Assembly (NCBI RefSeq): GCF_040493455.1
Contig: NZ_JANFDA010000002.1
Location: forward strand, 558,001-622,000
Length of the DNA: 64,000 nucleotides
Direction: 5' to 3'
Source of the DNA: Microcosmobacter sp040493455
GTDB taxonomy: Bacteria > Bacteroidota > Bacteroidia > Flavobacteriales > Flavobacteriaceae
This document shows positions 44,329 through 53,557 of the stretch, one piece after another. How positions within the stretch are numbered: the stretch's first letter is position 1; each line of letters opens with the position of its first letter. The notes under the pieces were generated by a model. It saw only the letters and a list, made by a program, of their open reading frames with translations, searched no databases and was not told the DNA's origin. The translations under genes and the position numbers were made by a program.

Positions 44329-45624
44329 CTATGCCATTTCTAGTTTTCCAAACAATTGTTTTCTGAAAATGATTAGTAGTATAAAGAGGTAAATACCATA
44401 ATTTATACAGTAAGCTAAATTAGCACCTTCTACTCCATACTTATCAATTAAATTAATACTGAATACATAAAGTAAAACAACTGAAACAATTTCCGTCAGC
44501 ATAAAATGTACTATCATTCGCTTTGCTATAAATTGATATGAAAGCACCAATGAAATCACTTTCAATAAATCTCCTATTAATTGCCACTTGAACAAGTCTG
44601 CAGTTGGTAAAAATTCTTCAGTAAAAACTAATTGTATTATAAAAACCCTAAAAAAGTATATCAAAAGTAAGCCAATGGAGAATATAGGAATTATCGTTTT
44701 GTAAAATAATTTTACTTCATTCCTAAATTCATAATCAGTTTTAATTTCGGAATATTTTGGCAATAAGTAAAGCAAAAACAGTGTACTAACAAACAATAGA
44801 TAATACCCAGATATTCTATTCATAGCCTCCCAATGGCCAGCAACATCAGTACCTTCAACATTAATAATATAATTTCTAATCATTACCATAGTTAATGGTA
44901 GTACTATAGCAGAGAACAGAGTCATCATGGAATATGCACTCAAATTTCTGATATTATATAAATTGATTTTTTGGAATTTTACAAGCCTCAAAAAACTACT
45001 ATCCTTTCTTACCCAAAACAGTACAACTATAAACAATGTAGCTTCTCCTATGGCTAATCCTAGTAAAGCTCCTTTTAGTCCATATTGCCAAATTAAATAC
45101 AATACTAGTACTGTTACCAGTAATTGTCCTATAATACTAATGTAAAGCACTGTACTAAATCGGGACATGCCGTTGTTAATAGATAGTACTAAAAACTGAA
45201 ATGAATAAAATGGGAGTGCAATTGCTAGAGCTTTAAATACAAAAGTATAATCTCCTTGACCAGAAAATACTAGACCATTAAAAAACTCCGCTCCAAACCA
45301 ACAACAAAAAGCGGCAATTAATGTAGAAAACAACACTAAGTAAACTGACGAAGATATTGCTTTACTTAACTTAAAAGTCTGATACTTGAACTCAGAAACG
45401 TACTTTACAATTCCGTTATATAAGCCAAGAGTAGATATGGACTGAACAGGCGCTAAGAAATTCTTGAAATTACCGATTAGTGCTAATCCTTCTGGACCAA
45501 CGAAAATTGCAATCGCCTTCGAAGTCGCAAACCCTGTAATTAGCCTTACAAAAACCGATACTGAATTTAACGATGCAACTTTGAGTAAAAGATTGGTTCT
45601 AATATAGTTTATAAGTCGCTTCAA
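44329..45624 (-). CDS. Wzx-type O-antigen/polysaccharide flippase (paralog 1)
   Basis: 431-residue polytopic membrane protein of the MATE/MVF flippase superfamily, about 12 helices, moving lipid-linked oligosaccharide across the inner membrane. Typical features: LNSVSVFVRLITGFATSKAIAIFVGPEGLALIGNFKNF and EAMNRISGYYLLFVSTLFLLYLLPKYSE. The start is TTG. It follows a closely related flippase by 19 bases; many blocks are near identical between them (KALAIALPFYS, HWEAMNRIS versus FWEAMNRIS). Confidence 0.9.
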   Translation of the reverse strand: MKRLINYIRTNLLLKVASLNSVSVFVRLITGFATSKAIAIFVGPEGLALIGNFKNFLAPVQSISTLGLYNGIVKYVSEFKYQTFKLSKAISSSVYLVLFSTLIAAFCCWFGAEFFNGLVFSGQGDYTFVFKALAIALPFYSFQFLVLSINNGMSRFSTVLYISIIGQLLVTVLVLYLIWQYGLKGALLGLAIGEATLFIVVLFWVRKDSSFLRLVKFQKINLYNIRNLSAYSMMTLFSAIVLPLTMVMIRNYIINVEGTDVAGHWEAMNRISGYYLLFVSTLFLLYLLPKYSEIKTDYEFRNEVKLFYKTIIPIFSIGLLLIYFFRVFIIQLVFTEEFLPTADLFKWQLIGDLLKVISLVLSYQFIAKRMIVHFMLTEIVSVVLLYVFSINLIDKYGVEGANLAYCINYGIYLFILLIIFRKQLFGKLEMA

Positions 45625-45643
45625 GTAATAGTTGGTTAAATGA

Positions 45644-46936
45644 CTATTCTTCTTGTATTACTCCAAAAAGGGAGCTTCCAAAAATTAATAATACAATACC
45701 ATAGTACATTAGATAGGTTACAAAGTGTCCAATAACAGCGCCTTGAACACCAAAACTGTCTATCAAGAAAACACTAGATACATAGAGCACTACAAATAAG
45801 AAAATCTCCAGTATGATAAAATGCCAAAACATTCTCTTAGCTAAAAATTGATATACAATAACAGCCGAAAGAACTTTAACAAAATCACCTAAAAGTTGCC
45901 ATAGAAATAGCCCTTCTATTGGTTGGAATTCCTCAGTAAATATGAGACGTATTATTAACGTTCTTAATACGTAGATTAGTATTAACCCTCCTAAAAAAAA
46001 TGGTATAACTGACTTATAAAATCCAAAAACCTCATCTCTAAAGGCTTTCTTTGTTTTCAACTCTTTAAATCTAGGTAAAATGTAAAGTGCTAATAATGAA
46101 TTTACAAACATAAGATAGTAATCCGATATTCGATTCATTGCTTCCCAAAAGCCCGCTTCCTTAATACCTATAGTTTGAATAATATAGTTTCTGATAAGTA
46201 TATAAACAATTGGCAATGCTATAGCAGAAACCAAAGCCATAAGTGCATAAGGACTTAAGGTATTTAGAACACTAAGGTCAATAGATGAGACCTTTAAATG
46301 CTTCATAAAGTTTCTTTGATTGGCTATTCCAACTAATGTAATAAGGAAAGCTAATGAAGGCGTTATTACTGCTGCTACCAAAGCGCCATCAATATTATCT
46401 TGCCATATCAAGAATAGTGTTACTACCAAACCAAACACTTGTCCTACTATACTAATGACCAATAACATTCTGAACTTGGAAAATCCATTCATTATGGAAA
46501 AAGTGAACATGTTCAGCGAATAAAATGGCAATGCTATAGCCAATACTTTTATGACATATGCGTAATTAAGATCTAAGAACAAAAAAGAGTTTATCCAATC
46601 TGCTTGATAATAACAAAAGAAGGATAATAAAATCGTAGCAAAATAGCCTAAGTAATAAGTTGTAGAAAGCGTTTTGCCTAATTCTACGATATCAGACTTT
46701 ACTATGCTAATTTGCTTCACTACGCCTTTGTATAAGCCCAATACTGCGAATGATTGTGCAGCATTGATAAAGTTTCTAAGGTTACCGATAAGTGCCATAC
46801 CTTCTGCTCCAATAAAAACAGCTATAGCTTTTGAGGTCAGTAAACCAGCAAAAATGCGCGTGAATATTGTGGCAGTGTTGAGATTAGCCACTTTAAATAG
46901 CACATTATCGTTTATGTAATTCTGAAATCTTTTCAA
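45644..46936 (-). CDS. Wzx-type O-antigen/polysaccharide flippase (paralog 2)
   Basis: 430-residue membrane protein, also about 12 helices, clearly related end to end to the next gene (LTSKAIAVFIGAEGMALIGNLRNF, KVLAIALPFYSLN, FWEAMNRISDYYLMFVNSLLALYILPRF). TTG start immediately after the aminotransferase stop (contiguous). By analogy with other clusters, this copy is probably linked with the Fdt-type sugar unit. Two flippases for one repeat unit is unusual. Confidence 0.9.
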   Translation of the reverse strand: MKRFQNYINDNVLFKVANLNTATIFTRIFAGLLTSKAIAVFIGAEGMALIGNLRNFINAAQSFAVLGLYKGVVKQISIVKSDIVELGKTLSTTYYLGYFATILLSFFCYYQADWINSFLFLDLNYAYVIKVLAIALPFYSLNMFTFSIMNGFSKFRMLLVISIVGQVFGLVVTLFLIWQDNIDGALVAAVITPSLAFLITLVGIANQRNFMKHLKVSSIDLSVLNTLSPYALMALVSAIALPIVYILIRNYIIQTIGIKEAGFWEAMNRISDYYLMFVNSLLALYILPRFKELKTKKAFRDEVFGFYKSVIPFFLGGLILIYVLRTLIIRLIFTEEFQPIEGLFLWQLLGDFVKVLSAVIVYQFLAKRMFWHFIILEIFLFVVLYVSSVFLIDSFGVQGAVIGHFVTYLMYYGIVLLIFGSSLFGVIQEE

Positions 46937-48037
46937 CTAGTAGGCATTAATAACCTGAATTACCTTATCTATCTCGCCATTGGTCATTAAAGGGCTCATA
47001 GGGATACTCACACATGTATCATGAATCTTTTCCGTAATAGGTAATCTAAGTTGGTTAAACATAGTTAGGGCATTTTGTTTATGAGGCGGTTTTGGATAAT
47101 GGATATGAGACTCTATATTGTTTTGCAAAAGATAATCTCTAAAATCATCCCTTTGTTCCACCCTAACCATAAATACGTAAAATACATGGTCTTTGGTTCT
47201 ATTATAGGTTGGCAATATAACCTTTTTGTTAGTTATCTCATCCAAATATCGCAATGCTATACTTCTACGTTTTGCATTATCTTCATCTAGTTTTTTTAAT
47301 TTGAAATTTAAGAAAAGTGCCTGAATATCATCTAACCTACTATTAAAGCCTATAATTTCATTTTCATATTTTTTCTCACTTCCATAATTATGAATAGACC
47401 TCAATACATTCATCAAATCTTCATCATTCGTAGTGACGGCTCCTCCATCTCCAAGAGCACCCAGGTTTTTACTAGGATAAAAACTAAATGCCGCAGCATC
47501 AGATAAATTCCCTGCTATTGTTCCACTGCTATCTAAGGCGCCATGTGCTTGTGCAGCGTCTTCTATCAGTAATAAATCATGTGTTTTTGATAATGCTTGT
47601 AATGCATTCATATCCGCCAACTGACCATACAAGTGTACAGCTATAATAGCCTTAGTATCATTTGATATAGCTTCTTTTACAGCTTTAGATGAGATATTAT
47701 ATGTATCGGCATCGGGTTCAACCAAAACTGGTTTGAGTCCTGCATGTAAAACTGATAAAATTGTTGCAATAAATGTATTAGCTGGCACTATAACTTCATC
47801 ATTAGGTGCTAACCTTCCTAAATGGATATATGACTTTAGAATTAATGTCAAGGCATCTAGCCCATTGGCTGTACCAATACAATATTTAGTACCACAATAG
47901 TCTGCAAAGTTAGTTTCAAACGATTTTACATAATCTCCAAGAATGTATTGCCCTCCATCAAGAAAACGACCTAACTCGGCTTCAAAATCTGCTTTAAACC
48001 TTTGATTAACCTTATGTAAGTCTAAAAACTTAATCAT
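46937..48037 (-). CDS. FdtB/QdtB-like sugar 3-aminotransferase (DegT/DnrJ/EryC1/StrS)
   Basis: 366-residue PLP-dependent aminotransferase. The Schiff-base lysine is Lys190 in AFSFYPSKNLGALGDGGA; LLLIEDAAQAHGA contacts the cofactor, and IGTANGLDALTLIL is the substrate-phosphate loop. The early FLDLHKVNQRFKADFEAEL is typical of the FdtB/QdtB 3-aminase group. It would aminate the 3-keto sugar made by the cupin at 41911-42300. It overlaps the acyltransferase-like gene upstream by 4 bases. Confidence 0.9.
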   Translation of the reverse strand: MIKFLDLHKVNQRFKADFEAELGRFLDGGQYILGDYVKSFETNFADYCGTKYCIGTANGLDALTLILKSYIHLGRLAPNDEVIVPANTFIATILSVLHAGLKPVLVEPDADTYNISSKAVKEAISNDTKAIIAVHLYGQLADMNALQALSKTHDLLLIEDAAQAHGALDSSGTIAGNLSDAAAFSFYPSKNLGALGDGGAVTTNDEDLMNVLRSIHNYGSEKKYENEIIGFNSRLDDIQALFLNFKLKKLDEDNAKRRSIALRYLDEITNKKVILPTYNRTKDHVFYVFMVRVEQRDDFRDYLLQNNIESHIHYPKPPHKQNALTMFNQLRLPITEKIHDTCVSIPMSPLMTNGEIDKVIQVINAY

Positions 48038-48906
48038 GTAAAAACAGTATTTAATTTATGATGTTTTGAAGTCTCTAATCGATAAAAATCTTGAGTATAG
48101 CTCCTCGCTCCAAAACCTTCTTTCCAGTACATTAGCCCTTCATTGATCGTTCCATCTCTTTCATGAGAAGTTCCAAAATCAAAATATCTCTTTTCTTTGA
48201 AAACACTATTGATTATGTAATCATGGAGGAAGTCTAAACTTCCTAAATTATTCTTGTCCTGGTTTGCAGATATGTATTGAGAATGAGCAACCAATTCGGT
48301 TTCAAAAACTGTCGTCCCGGCTACAATAGTATCATCTTTATAAACATTGAATTGCCTTATATTTTTCGGGAAGCGCTGCTTTAGTAATGTTATTTCTTCT
48401 AAACTATGTACTGGTTGCACATTATGCTTTTGATTTAGGTTTGGCACCAAAATATTATTCCAAAACTCATCAAACGTATCTACTTCTCTGACTATAAGAC
48501 TATTCTTTATTCCTCTTTTTATGCCATCTCGTCTATCCTTAGAAAGTTTTAATCGTGGTGAAGCCAAATCTATGGCAGAGATTATATCCTTTCTATATAG
48601 TTCTGCTTCTAATTTATACATCAAGAACTCCGCTTCATTACTTGGATATGCATTATATATTTCTGGCACCAGTTTTACATAAATATCTTTAACTCCTTCT
48701 GATTCAAAATGCATTAAAAGTGTTTTAAAACATCCTACTACATGCTTAAACTTAACATCTTTTGAAAGCACAAGGCTTCCATAAGTCAATCCTTGGTGTG
48801 AAAATACTTTGTCCCCATCTCTATTGGCAGGGAATACAGCAACTAAAGTTTCGTCTTTAAAGATCATTACAGAACAATCTATAAATCGGTCTTGATGGTA
48901 CTCCAT
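48034..48906 (-). CDS. FemAB/GNAT-like acyltransferase (5' end probably longer)
   Basis: 290 residues from the first available ATG. The fold is the FemAB-like double-GNAT type: VAVFPANRDGDKVFSHQGLTYGSLVL in the first half and VAGTTVFETELVAHSQYISANQ ... RYFDFGTSHERDGTINEGLMYWKEGFGAR in the second. Such genes next to FdtB-like aminotransferases probably N-acylate the amino sugar or a lipid-linked glycan. The first residues MEYHQDRF are normally internal in the family, so the ATG start truncates the protein; see the adjoining upstream segment. Confidence 0.8.
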   Translation of the reverse strand: MEYHQDRFIDCSVMIFKDETLVAVFPANRDGDKVFSHQGLTYGSLVLSKDVKFKHVVGCFKTLLMHFESEGVKDIYVKLVPEIYNAYPSNEAEFLMYKLEAELYRKDIISAIDLASPRLKLSKDRRDGIKRGIKNSLIVREVDTFDEFWNNILVPNLNQKHNVQPVHSLEEITLLKQRFPKNIRQFNVYKDDTIVAGTTVFETELVAHSQYISANQDKNNLGSLDFLHDYIINSVFKEKRYFDFGTSHERDGTINEGLMYWKEGFGARSYTQDFYRLETSKHHKLNTVFT

Positions 48907-49005
48907 GAAATCTCTTTGAAAAAGAAATGTCCCATTTTTGGATTGAAGAACAAAATCATCCCAACTCGTTTTTTGGTCTCTGTGATATGTAATAGCTTTA
49001 AAAAT
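48907..49005 (-). other. Conserved N-terminal coding extension of the FemAB-like gene, ATT start candidate
   Basis: The frame stays open for 39 codons upstream of the ATG, back to a TAA near 49018-49023. It reads family-like sequence (TSWDDFVLQSKNGTFLFQRD, then F, then the ATG). The SKNGTFLFQRDFMEYH stretch is a typical N-terminus of flavobacterial FemAB-like GNATs. No ATG, GTG or TTG occurs in it. The best-placed initiator is ATT at 49003-49005, giving a 323-residue protein starting FKAITYHRDQ after the first residue. Confidence 0.65.
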
Positions 49006-49029
49006 AAATCTCAGGTTTAATTATCGATA

Positions 49030-49977
49030 TTATTTATTATCAATCGTTAGGTTAGTCTTATCTACAATGTAAAGTGGTCTATTCTTTACATCTCTGTTAA
49101 TTCTACTTATATACTCTCCAATAATACCTATGGAAAACAATTGAATCCCTCCAATGAACATGACACTCACGATTAGAGAAGTCCAGCCTGTAATGGTCTG
49201 CTTAAGAACAAAATGAGAAAAAATAGCAAACAATATTATAAGAAACGATAAAAATGAAATGAAAAAACCAAGACGTCTCACAAAAGTCAACGGCTTATCC
49301 GAAAACCCAGTAATAGCATCAATCGCTAGTGTAATCATCTTGCCATAAGAATAACCTGATCTCCCCTCCTTTCGGCTATCTCTGTTATAGGTTACCTTTG
49401 TATGTTTATACCCTAACCAAGCCATTTGCCCTCTTAGAAATTTACTTTGTTCGCTCATGTTTCTCAATGATAGAACTATCTTCCTGTCAAAAATTCTAAA
49501 ATCTCCAGCATCTAAAGGAATGTCGAACGATACTATGCGATTAAAAAGTCTATAAAATATTTTAGCAGTAAGTTTCTTTAAGAACGATTCGCCTTTTCGT
49601 TGCTCTCTTTGGGCATATACTATATCATACCCTTCATTATATTTTTTATATAGTTTAGGTATAAGCTCTGGAGGATCTTGAAGGTCACTATCTATAATAA
49701 CCACAGCTTTTCCACTACAAAAATCCAATCCGGCCGTCAGTGCAATTTGATGCCCAAAATTTCTGCTAAAGTCAATGTAAAAAACTTTGTCATTAGTTGT
49801 CGACCATTCTATAATCTTAGACAATGAATTATCTAGACTACCATCATTTACAAAAATCAATTCATAATCATCAGTAATTTCCTTAAGTGAATTGAGGGTT
49901 CTTGAATAGAATTCTGGTAGATTATTCTCTTCATTATAAACTGGGATTATAATAGAAAGCGTCTTTAAGCTATTCAT
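49030..49977 (-). CDS. Polyprenyl-phosphate glycosyltransferase (GtrB/DPM1-like)
   Basis: 315-residue GT2 enzyme with a cytosolic catalytic domain and two C-terminal membrane helices (about 235-260 and 270-295). Motifs: LSIIIPVYNEENNL, FVNDGSLDNS, FSRNFGHQIALTAGLDF and DSDLQDPP (metal site). FDIPLDAGDFRIFDRK and KEGRSGYSYGKM are typical of the undecaprenyl-phosphate glucosyl/aminosugar transferase group. It would load a sugar on undecaprenyl phosphate for a periplasmic GT-C enzyme, for which the next gene is a candidate. Confidence 0.93.
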   Translation of the reverse strand: MNSLKTLSIIIPVYNEENNLPEFYSRTLNSLKEITDDYELIFVNDGSLDNSLSKIIEWSTTNDKVFYIDFSRNFGHQIALTAGLDFCSGKAVVIIDSDLQDPPELIPKLYKKYNEGYDIVYAQREQRKGESFLKKLTAKIFYRLFNRIVSFDIPLDAGDFRIFDRKIVLSLRNMSEQSKFLRGQMAWLGYKHTKVTYNRDSRKEGRSGYSYGKMITLAIDAITGFSDKPLTFVRRLGFFISFLSFLIILFAIFSHFVLKQTITGWTSLIVSVMFIGGIQLFSIGIIGEYISRINRDVKNRPLYIVDKTNLTIDNK

Positions 49978-50034
49978 ACATCTATTAACTAAGTGCTAAA
50001 GGTAAATAATTCCATAATATTTAGCATAAAAATA

Positions 50035-51786
50035 CTATGGCTTAGGTTTTGAAGCTTTAAGTATGTTGAAATATGGGTTACTCCAAACAATCTCATAATC
50101 ATTCCTTTCAAGAAAATCCATCATTGCCTTTGATCTCACCTTATTATAATGCCTGCCTGTTGGTTCTTCAGAATTTAAATAGTTAGGGATTGGATCAGAA
50201 AATGATGCAACTGTATTAAACTTTTGCTGTACTACTATGGGTAATTGCTCTCTTTGAGCTTCTGCCTTTGTCAATTTTTCAACAAAAGAGTTTTCATCAT
50301 ATACCATTACCCAAGGATTATACATGTAAGGTTTTGTGTTGGTTAAAAAATGTACCAAAGGAATGTTATCGAACGTAAGAAGGTAATCATTGGGCATTAC
50401 ATAATCATCTAAATTAATCAATAGCTCGTTAATGATATCTGCACGTTCCTTTGTTGTATAGACGAGCTTTGTATAATTGTTATTAACCAAATATGTTTTC
50501 TCCAGCCTACTACCTGGATCAAAGTAAGCCTCTTTTGAAACATGATATGCCTTCACACAAAAGAAAGCTAATATCATAACACTTATAACTTTGTGTAGCG
50601 TTTCTTTAGAAAACTGTTTAGATATGTCAAAGTTTTCAAATCCAAAAGATAGTCCTATAGTTTTTAATTTGAACAAATATCCAATTGCTAAAGGAACTGC
50701 TAGCCAAATACACATATATCCACTACTATGAATTCCCCCGCCACTTCCTAATGGAAGACAGACCATTACTAAAAAGGCTATAAAAGCTAATAATTTCGCT
50801 TCCTTCTTTACCGCATTAAACTGTAATAATATCAGACCAAAGAATGAGATAGCGTATACGGCATAAATACCTCCACTCCTAAAGAACAGAAAAAATACTG
50901 CGAATATAACTATAGCAAGAACATAGATAATTTTCCTTCTATTTTTAAGGTATTCACTAATAAGCAAGAATATGATACTCATTAATAAAAATGCACTTGA
51001 AAAAAGTAGCACCTTCTTATAGTTGTAAATAAAGACGTAGACTAAATCTATTATACTGTGCCCACTACCTCTTGTTTTACCTAAGTTGAACAAGGTGTTA
51101 ATAGCATCTGAAAAAATTTCAAACTGCCCAAGCAATATCATTATCAACAGAATAACTCCTATACCTATTACAATTCCCAAAACAAAAAACAATGAAGGTT
51201 TGAAGGCTTCTACTAATCTTTCCTTTTTCAAAAAAACCATTAGAGGTATTGCCAATATCAAAACGGATAGCGATAAGTTTGGCAATCTTGTAAACACATT
51301 AACTCCTACCAATAATCCTGACAAAAAAAGCAGGGTAAGGTTTTGTCTAAGGATACCTCGATGTAATAAGAATGCAATCCATACAGAAAAAAAAGCAGTA
51401 AGTTGATTATGGTAGAACACCAAAAAACCATAATCGTTAACAAAAAGGACCATTGCTAAACCTATCAATGCGTGCTGTGGTTTCATGTAGTCTTTTAGCA
51501 ATTTATAGGCAAGCACAAAAGTTCCTGTGTTTACAATAATAGCTAAGATTTTAAACCAAAGTACACCCCCATTTGGGAACAACAAATACCAAAATCCTCC
51601 TAAAATTGTAGATAACCAATAGACAAAATTATATTCTACTGATTCTGGTGCATTAAAAATTTGCTGATATCCAGATAACACAAACCCATCGTCACAGACA
51701 TCTAACCCTTGAAACGCTAAGAGCAATTGCACTAAAACAATTACAATAATTGTAATGGAAAATACTTTAGATTCAGATAGTTTCAA
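50035..51786 (-). CDS. Polytopic membrane protein, GT-C-like glycosyltransferase candidate
   Basis: About 583-residue protein with about 11-12 membrane helices and a C-terminal periplasmic domain of about 150 residues. After helix one comes DVCDDGFVLSGYQQIF; an acidic pair at this place is the catalytic/metal motif of GT-C enzymes that use polyprenyl-phosphate sugars. I chose TTG at 51786 (MKLSESKVFS) since it directly precedes the first helix; another TTG at 51843 adds 19 residues. It lies next to the GtrB-like gene, its plausible sugar-donor maker. The assignment is inferred. Confidence 0.65.
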   Translation of the reverse strand: MKLSESKVFSITIIVIVLVQLLLAFQGLDVCDDGFVLSGYQQIFNAPESVEYNFVYWLSTILGGFWYLLFPNGGVLWFKILAIIVNTGTFVLAYKLLKDYMKPQHALIGLAMVLFVNDYGFLVFYHNQLTAFFSVWIAFLLHRGILRQNLTLLFLSGLLVGVNVFTRLPNLSLSVLILAIPLMVFLKKERLVEAFKPSLFFVLGIVIGIGVILLIMILLGQFEIFSDAINTLFNLGKTRGSGHSIIDLVYVFIYNYKKVLLFSSAFLLMSIIFLLISEYLKNRRKIIYVLAIVIFAVFFLFFRSGGIYAVYAISFFGLILLQFNAVKKEAKLLAFIAFLVMVCLPLGSGGGIHSSGYMCIWLAVPLAIGYLFKLKTIGLSFGFENFDISKQFSKETLHKVISVMILAFFCVKAYHVSKEAYFDPGSRLEKTYLVNNNYTKLVYTTKERADIINELLINLDDYVMPNDYLLTFDNIPLVHFLTNTKPYMYNPWVMVYDENSFVEKLTKAEAQREQLPIVVQQKFNTVASFSDPIPNYLNSEEPTGRHYNKVRSKAMMDFLERNDYEIVWSNPYFNILKASKPKP

Positions 51787-51922
51787 TTTTCTTATTGATT
51801 TGGCAGTCCCACAAAAAAAAGGAATATTTATAATAACGCACAAGCCATAAGCAATTTTTTATTGAGCTATCTCTTTTCTTTTATAAAAGAACTATCTTGG
51901 TCGTTTCAAGCCAAAAGCACTA

Positions 51923-52537
51923 ATGACTATTAATAAAATAGCTGAGTTTTTCCTTAAAAACCCTTTTGTATATTGGTCTTATCAAGGTTTAGTCGGAGGA
52001 CATAAAGCCCGCAAGCACTTTGTAAAAAATGATGTACGCCCAAGACCAAATATTAAATTATTGGATATGGGGTGTGGTCCGGGGAATATGATTGAATATT
52101 TACCTAATCTTGACTATACAGGATTCGATGCCGACAAGAAATACATAGATGCTGCTGTTAAAAAGTATGAAGAAAAAGGACTTTTCATTCATTCCGACAT
52201 AGAAAGTTTTGAAATCACTGAACCAAACTCATTTGATATTGCCATGGCTTCTGGTCTGTTACATCATCTAGATGACAATAATGCCAAACGCTTCTTTGAA
52301 ATTGCTAAGACTGCATTGAAACCTAATGGTAGATTAATAACTGTTGATGGATGCTATATAAAAGGTCAATCAAGAATTGCCAAATTTCTATTAGACCAAG
52401 ACAGAGGAGAATATATTAGAACACAGTCAGCTTACGAAGCTTTGGCTGAAACAAGTTTTGACAAAGTAAATATCTCTATAAAACATAGTTATTTCAATGT
52501 GCCTTACACATTAATCGTCATGGAGTGTATTGCATGA
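51923..52537 (+). CDS. Class I SAM-dependent methyltransferase
   Basis: 204-residue Rossmann methyltransferase. Motif I is LLDMGCGPGNMIEYLP, followed by YTGFDADKKYI, and motif IV is IAMASGLLHHLDD. It has no N-terminal extra domain. It starts a plus-strand block (methyltransferase, desaturase, two methyltransferases) and is divergent from the GT-C-like gene. The substrate is not deducible. Confidence 0.88.
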   Translation: MTINKIAEFFLKNPFVYWSYQGLVGGHKARKHFVKNDVRPRPNIKLLDMGCGPGNMIEYLPNLDYTGFDADKKYIDAAVKKYEEKGLFIHSDIESFEITEPNSFDIAMASGLLHHLDDNNAKRFFEIAKTALKPNGRLITVDGCYIKGQSRIAKFLLDQDRGEYIRTQSAYEALAETSFDKVNISIKHSYFNVPYTLIVMECIA

Positions 52538-52585
52538 CACATCGCAAATTATACTTAAATTCGCCTAATAAGAAACAACTACTCT

Positions 52586-53554
52586 TTGGTCAACGTTAAT
52601 AATATAGAAGGTATTAAATTTGGAGATGTAACAAATTTCGATGGAGTCAGCTATCAGGAATTTCGGAAACATCTTAACCCAAAGTATAGTATGGTGTGGA
52701 GAGATTTAAGTATTGGATATGTACTTTTTCTATCTACTATTGTATGTTTCGCATATCTAGAAGCTCAAATTAGTAATGTTTACACTTTAATCTTGTTGGC
52801 ACTATGTTTTGGTATAATAGCTGCATTTTGGCTCGCAAATATTCAATTATTTATTCATGAAGCGGCACATTATAATATCCACCCAAATAAAAAAACTAAT
52901 GATATACTTGCCAATATCTTTGTTGGCCTTATAGTCGGTGTAAATATCAATGCCTACCGCAAAACTCATTGGAAACATCACTTGAGACTTGGTAATACTG
53001 ATGATACTGAGCATAGTTATTTTGAAGCTTTATCGTTATGGTATATCATTAAAATGCTTACAGGGCTTCATGTCCTAGCAGTGCTTAAAGGCAGAAATAA
53101 GTTAGAAAATGCTCAGACTAGTGAATCCCTTAAACAACAAAAAATGGCGTTGCTTTACGGTGCCCTTTTCAATATGATAATAATTGCCTTTTTAGTCTTA
53201 AATAGTCTGTACTTTACAGCTTTAGTTTGGATCATTACAATTGGTGTTTTTTATCCTTTTTTTGCATCCATCAGGCAAATTATGGAACATAGAGATGAAA
53301 AAGCTGACAAGAATGTGGATTTCCGTCAAATAAACCATGGTAAGGTAAGTCGGTTGTTTAGAGAAGGTGTTTTTTCATATTTTTTTGGAGGCGCAGGCTT
53401 CAACAGGCATTTAATACATCATTGGGATCCTCAAATCTCTTATACCCGATTAAAAGAAGTTGAAGCTTTCTTGGAGCAAACAGATGCTTGTGGCACAATA
53501 ATCAAAGCTTCTAAGACTACATATTTCAAAACTTTTCTAACATTAATTAGATAG
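52586..53554 (+). CDS. Membrane fatty-acid desaturase-family protein
   Basis: 322-residue di-iron membrane enzyme. All three histidine boxes are present: HEAAH (91-95), HWKHH (128-132) and HLIHH (275-279), with HRD at about 235, and four hydrophobic helices between them. The family introduces double bonds or hydroxyl groups in acyl or carotenoid/sphingoid chains. The start is TTG, 48 bases after the previous methyltransferase; no ATG lies ahead of FGDVTNFDGVSY. Position among methyltransferases in a glycan locus suggests a lipid or sugar-lipid modification; inference only. Confidence 0.88.
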   Translation: MVNVNNIEGIKFGDVTNFDGVSYQEFRKHLNPKYSMVWRDLSIGYVLFLSTIVCFAYLEAQISNVYTLILLALCFGIIAAFWLANIQLFIHEAAHYNIHPNKKTNDILANIFVGLIVGVNINAYRKTHWKHHLRLGNTDDTEHSYFEALSLWYIIKMLTGLHVLAVLKGRNKLENAQTSESLKQQKMALLYGALFNMIIIAFLVLNSLYFTALVWIITIGVFYPFFASIRQIMEHRDEKADKNVDFRQINHGKVSRLFREGVFSYFFGGAGFNRHLIHHWDPQISYTRLKEVEAFLEQTDACGTIIKASKTTYFKTFLTLIR

Positions 53555-53557
53555 GTT

